From positions 20,457 through 84,456 of the forward strand of contig CBDHDM010000106.1 of assembly GCA_965261315.1 (NCBI GenBank): a stretch of DNA of 64,000 nt, written 5' to 3'. Both the position numbers and the translations under genes were made by a program. The DNA is from Endozoicomonas sp965261315. GTDB lineage: Bacteria > Pseudomonadota > Gammaproteobacteria > Pseudomonadales > Endozoicomonadaceae. The notes under the pieces were generated by a model, which was not told the DNA's origin, did not search any database, and saw only the letters and a list, made by a program, of their open reading frames with translations. This document shows, piece by piece, positions 61,800-64,000 of this stretch (the stretch's first letter is position 1; every line of letters begins with the position of its first letter).

Positions 61800-62387
61800 A
61801 TGTCAGACAGCATCCCCTTCTACGACCTGAATGCCGAGTCATTTTTCACCACTACGGTCGACGTCGATACCCAGTCCCTGTACCAGCATTTTCTGCCACA
61901 TATACCAGAACATGGTCACATACTGGATGCTGGCTGTGGATCAGGCAGAGATGCCAAAGCCTTTCTGGAGATGGGTTATCAGGTAACAGCATTTGATGGC
62001 AGCAAAGCCATGGTCGACATGGCCAACCAGGTCACAGGGCTGGCCGTTCAGCACTCATTATTCAAAGATTTTCGGTCAGAACAGCAATTTGATGGTATCT
62101 GGGCCTGTGCCTCGCTCCTGCATGTTCCTTACCCGGAACTCTCTGATACCTTCACCCAGCTGGCCTCATTCCTGAAAACTGGCGGAATCTTCTACTGTTC
62201 GTTTAAGTTGAACGACAATAATCATGTAATTATAAATGGTCGTTATTTCACTAATTTAAACTACTATGGACTGGTAGATATTCTCGCCACCACGCCACTG
62301 AAGATCAGCCATCACTGGCAAACGCCTGACCTTCGCCCCGGCAGGGCCGATGAACAATGGCTTAACGCCCTGCTAACCAAGGTTTAA
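61800..62387 (+). CDS. Class I SAM-dependent methyltransferase
   Basis: 195 residues with a Rossmann-type SAM site: HILDAGCGSGRDAKAFLEM (motif I, 41-59), VTAFDGSKAMVDMANQ (motif II acidic residue), DGIWACASLLHVP (motif IV) and LKTGGIFYCSFK (post-IV). Substrate unknown; the small size fits a tellurite-resistance- or ubiquinone-type methyltransferase. It ends 7 bases before the PLD-helicase, so the two are probably co-transcribed. Confidence 0.88.
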   Translation: MSDSIPFYDLNAESFFTTTVDVDTQSLYQHFLPHIPEHGHILDAGCGSGRDAKAFLEMGYQVTAFDGSKAMVDMANQVTGLAVQHSLFKDFRSEQQFDGIWACASLLHVPYPELSDTFTQLASFLKTGGIFYCSFKLNDNNHVIINGRYFTNLNYYGLVDILATTPLKISHHWQTPDLRPGRADEQWLNALLTKV

Positions 62388-62393
62388 GTAAGC

Positions 62394-64000
62394 ATGGAAG
62401 CAACGCCTCTATACCCTCATGACCCTCATGCACAAACGCCCGGTGATAACGGCTCTGCCCTGTTAACCACAGGCGGCGTTAATGACCCCCTGCTCCCCAA
62501 ACTGATTGATGCCATAAACCGCGCAAGGGAAATAGCCATCACGGTAGCCTTTATCCGGGTGAGTGGTTTAAAGCTGCTTTTCGGTGCACTGTCCGATGCC
62601 GTTGAACGGGGAGCAACCCTGAAAGTGCTCACATCGGACTATCTGGATGTCACTGATCCACAGGCACTGCGAGAGCTGATGTTACTCCGGGAACGCAATG
62701 CGGATATACGGATCTATCAGTGCGATGGCCAGCAAAGCTTTCATATGAAGTCCTATATCTTCGTTCATATGGATAACGGGCAATGGCTTGAGGGTTGTGC
62801 CTATGTTGGTTCCAGCAATATCAGCAAAGCAGCCCTGGTAACCGGCCATGAATGGAATCTGCAGCTTACCTGCCGGGGAACAAACGACGATATCTATGTA
62901 CAACAGTTTGCCAATATCCGCCAGCAATTCCATGAGATCTTCCACCATCCGCTGGTTAAACCACTGAGCCACCCATGGATTGACAGTTACATCGGCAGAC
63001 GCCGGAAACTCCAACTGGTCGCCGTTGATCCCGAAGCGTTAATTGAACCCCCAACACCCAGTAATATTCAAACCGAAGCCTTGCAGGCCCTGCATGCCAG
63101 CCGGCTGGCCGGATATCAGCGCGGACTGGTCGTTCTGGCGACGGGACTGGGCAAGACCTGGCTGGCCGCCTTCGATGCCCGACAATGCAAAGCCAAAAAG
63201 ATTCTGTTTGTGGCGCACCGGGAAGAGATACTGCTGCAGGCACAACAAACCTTTACCCGTATCCTGCCCGAAGCCCATTCCGGCTTTTATAATGGGAAGG
63301 AGCGAACTTCGGATGCCGACCTGCTCTTTGCCTCCGTCCAAACCCTCGGCCGTCACACCCACCTTAAACAATTTGCCAGCGACCATTTTGACTACATTGT
63401 GGTGGATGAGTTTCACCATGCAGACGCTGCCACTTACAGAAACATCCTCGCTCACTTTACCCCCGGATTTCTGTTAGGACTGACCGCAACACCAGAGCGA
63501 ACAGACCAGGCGGATATTCTCAGCCTTTGCGACAACAACCTTGTCTTTGAACGAAACCTGATCATCGGGATTAATAGCGGCCTACTCTCGCCATTTCACT
63601 ATTATGGCATCGAAGACAAACACATTAATTACGATGAAATCCCCTGGCGCAGTGGCAGATTTTCTATCGACCGGTTAACCCATGCCTTTGCCTCGAAAAA
63701 ACGGGCACGCCACATCCTCAACCACTGGCTGGAAAAGAAACAACAACGGACACTGGCCTTCTGTATTTCACAAAAGCATGCTGAATTTATGGCATCACAA
63801 TTTAAAGGGGCAGGATATCGGGCAGAAGCCGTCTACAGTGGTTCGGAACTGCGCAGACATGAAGCACTATCGCAACTGGAAAATGGTGAACTGGATGCGC
63901 TGTTTTCAGTAGACCTGTTCAATGAAGGCACGGACCTTCCGGCGATTGATACGGTACTTATGCTGAGACCCACGGAGTCAAAGATACTGTTTCTTCAGCA
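62394..64000 (+). CDS. PLD-like plus SF2 helicase protein (cut by window end)
   Basis: 535 residues are visible from ATG 62394. The N-terminal ~190 residues are a phospholipase-D-like domain (NDPLLPKLIDAINRAREIA, FHMKSYIFV with the H-x-K pair, YVGSSNISKAALVTGHEWN). Then a DEAD/DEAH motor: LVVLATGLGKTWLAAFDA (Walker A), YIVVDEFHHADA (motif II, DEFH), LGLTATPERTDQ (motif III) and FCISQKHAEFMA, ALFSVDLFNEGTDLPAIDT (motif V). The continuation would reach the R-L-H-E-x-K-T region seen in the fragment at 47667. PLD-SF2 helicases of this type are often found in defence or DNA-repair loci. Confidence 0.9.
   Translation, partial: MEATPLYPHDPHAQTPGDNGSALLTTGGVNDPLLPKLIDAINRAREIAITVAFIRVSGLKLLFGALSDAVERGATLKVLTSDYLDVTDPQALRELMLLRERNADIRIYQCDGQQSFHMKSYIFVHMDNGQWLEGCAYVGSSNISKAALVTGHEWNLQLTCRGTNDDIYVQQFANIRQQFHEIFHHPLVKPLSHPWIDSYIGRRRKLQLVAVDPEALIEPPTPSNIQTEALQALHASRLAGYQRGLVVLATGLGKTWLAAFDARQCKAKKILFVAHREEILLQAQQTFTRILPEAHSGFYNGKERTSDADLLFASVQTLGRHTHLKQFASDHFDYIVVDEFHHADAATYRNILAHFTPGFLLGLTATPERTDQADILSLCDNNLVFERNLIIGINSGLLSPFHYYGIEDKHINYDEIPWRSGRFSIDRLTHAFASKKRARHILNHWLEKKQQRTLAFCISQKHAEFMASQFKGAGYRAEAVYSGSELRRHEALSQLENGELDALFSVDLFNEGTDLPAIDTVLMLRPTESKILFLQ

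Noticed and set aside
61800..64000. A DISARM system
   Set aside because: DISARM needs defined drmA, drmB and drmC genes; only a generic methyltransferase and a PLD-SF2 fusion are visible.

Overview
The window looks like chromosomal DNA of a gammaproteobacterium with moderate GC and a very plastic, partly decaying genome. Insertion sequences, toxin-antitoxin pairs, frameshifted genes, ankyrin repeats, a carnitine-acyltransferase-like protein and an arylsulfatase together suggest an animal-associated marine lineage such as Endozoicomonas. That taxonomic guess is inference from gene content only.

Left flank (1-7440): a broken DUF6155 gene; a VapBC pair whose toxin has lost two catalytic acids; a 0.2 kb RNA gene of the CsrB/RsmZ type, with 13 GGA motifs mostly in hairpin loops and a terminator; a choline/carnitine O-acyltransferase-like protein; then a partly ruined catabolic cluster (truncated TetR regulator, VOC protein, internally deleted FAD dehydrogenase, intact arylsulfatase); then tRNA-Thr(TGT).

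Island 1 (7394-24075) is integrated in the 3' half of tRNA-Thr and bounded by a 65-bp perfect direct repeat. It carries a tyrosine recombinase next to the right repeat, an AlpA-like regulator, a RepA-like ATPase, and a co-directional minus-strand series: type I restriction-modification (hsdR, hsdM, RhuM/Fic, hsdS), two DUF1186/SEC-C proteins, a small unknown protein and a frameshifted RNA ligase. A Phd-type antitoxin with a broken RelE toxin sits near the integrase.

Region 24.1-37.8 kb is a graveyard of mobile DNA: a decayed DUF927 helicase with a repeat-rich region beside it, two ISAzo13-type end fragments, a full IS66 element, copy 1 of a 2.5-kb repeat, a HigB/HigA-ImmA toxin-antitoxin pair, an ISKra4-type element, and broken SEC-C and pRiA4b-ORF3 genes. 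Region 37.8-46.3 kb has three small unknown genes, a 1202-residue SWIM-SNF2 ATPase, an opposing UvrD-like helicase with an N-terminal RelE-like region and ankyrin repeats, and the stub of a further gene cut by an ISAzo13-type element. On the other side of that element is the C-terminal piece of an unrelated SF2 helicase.

Region 48.5-56.8 kb has small unknown genes, a nested ISL3/IS4 ruin, and the right end of a second integrated element (broken ssb, Rha-like regulator, DUF4224 protein, integrase) ending in a 66-bp 3' fragment of tRNA-Leu(CAG). After a DUF234-type ATPase comes copy 2 of the large repeat, in inverted orientation to copy 1, so about 27 kb is flanked by inverted repeats. The window closes with a Phd/RelE pair, a SAM methyltransferase and the start of a PLD-SF2 helicase that runs off the end.
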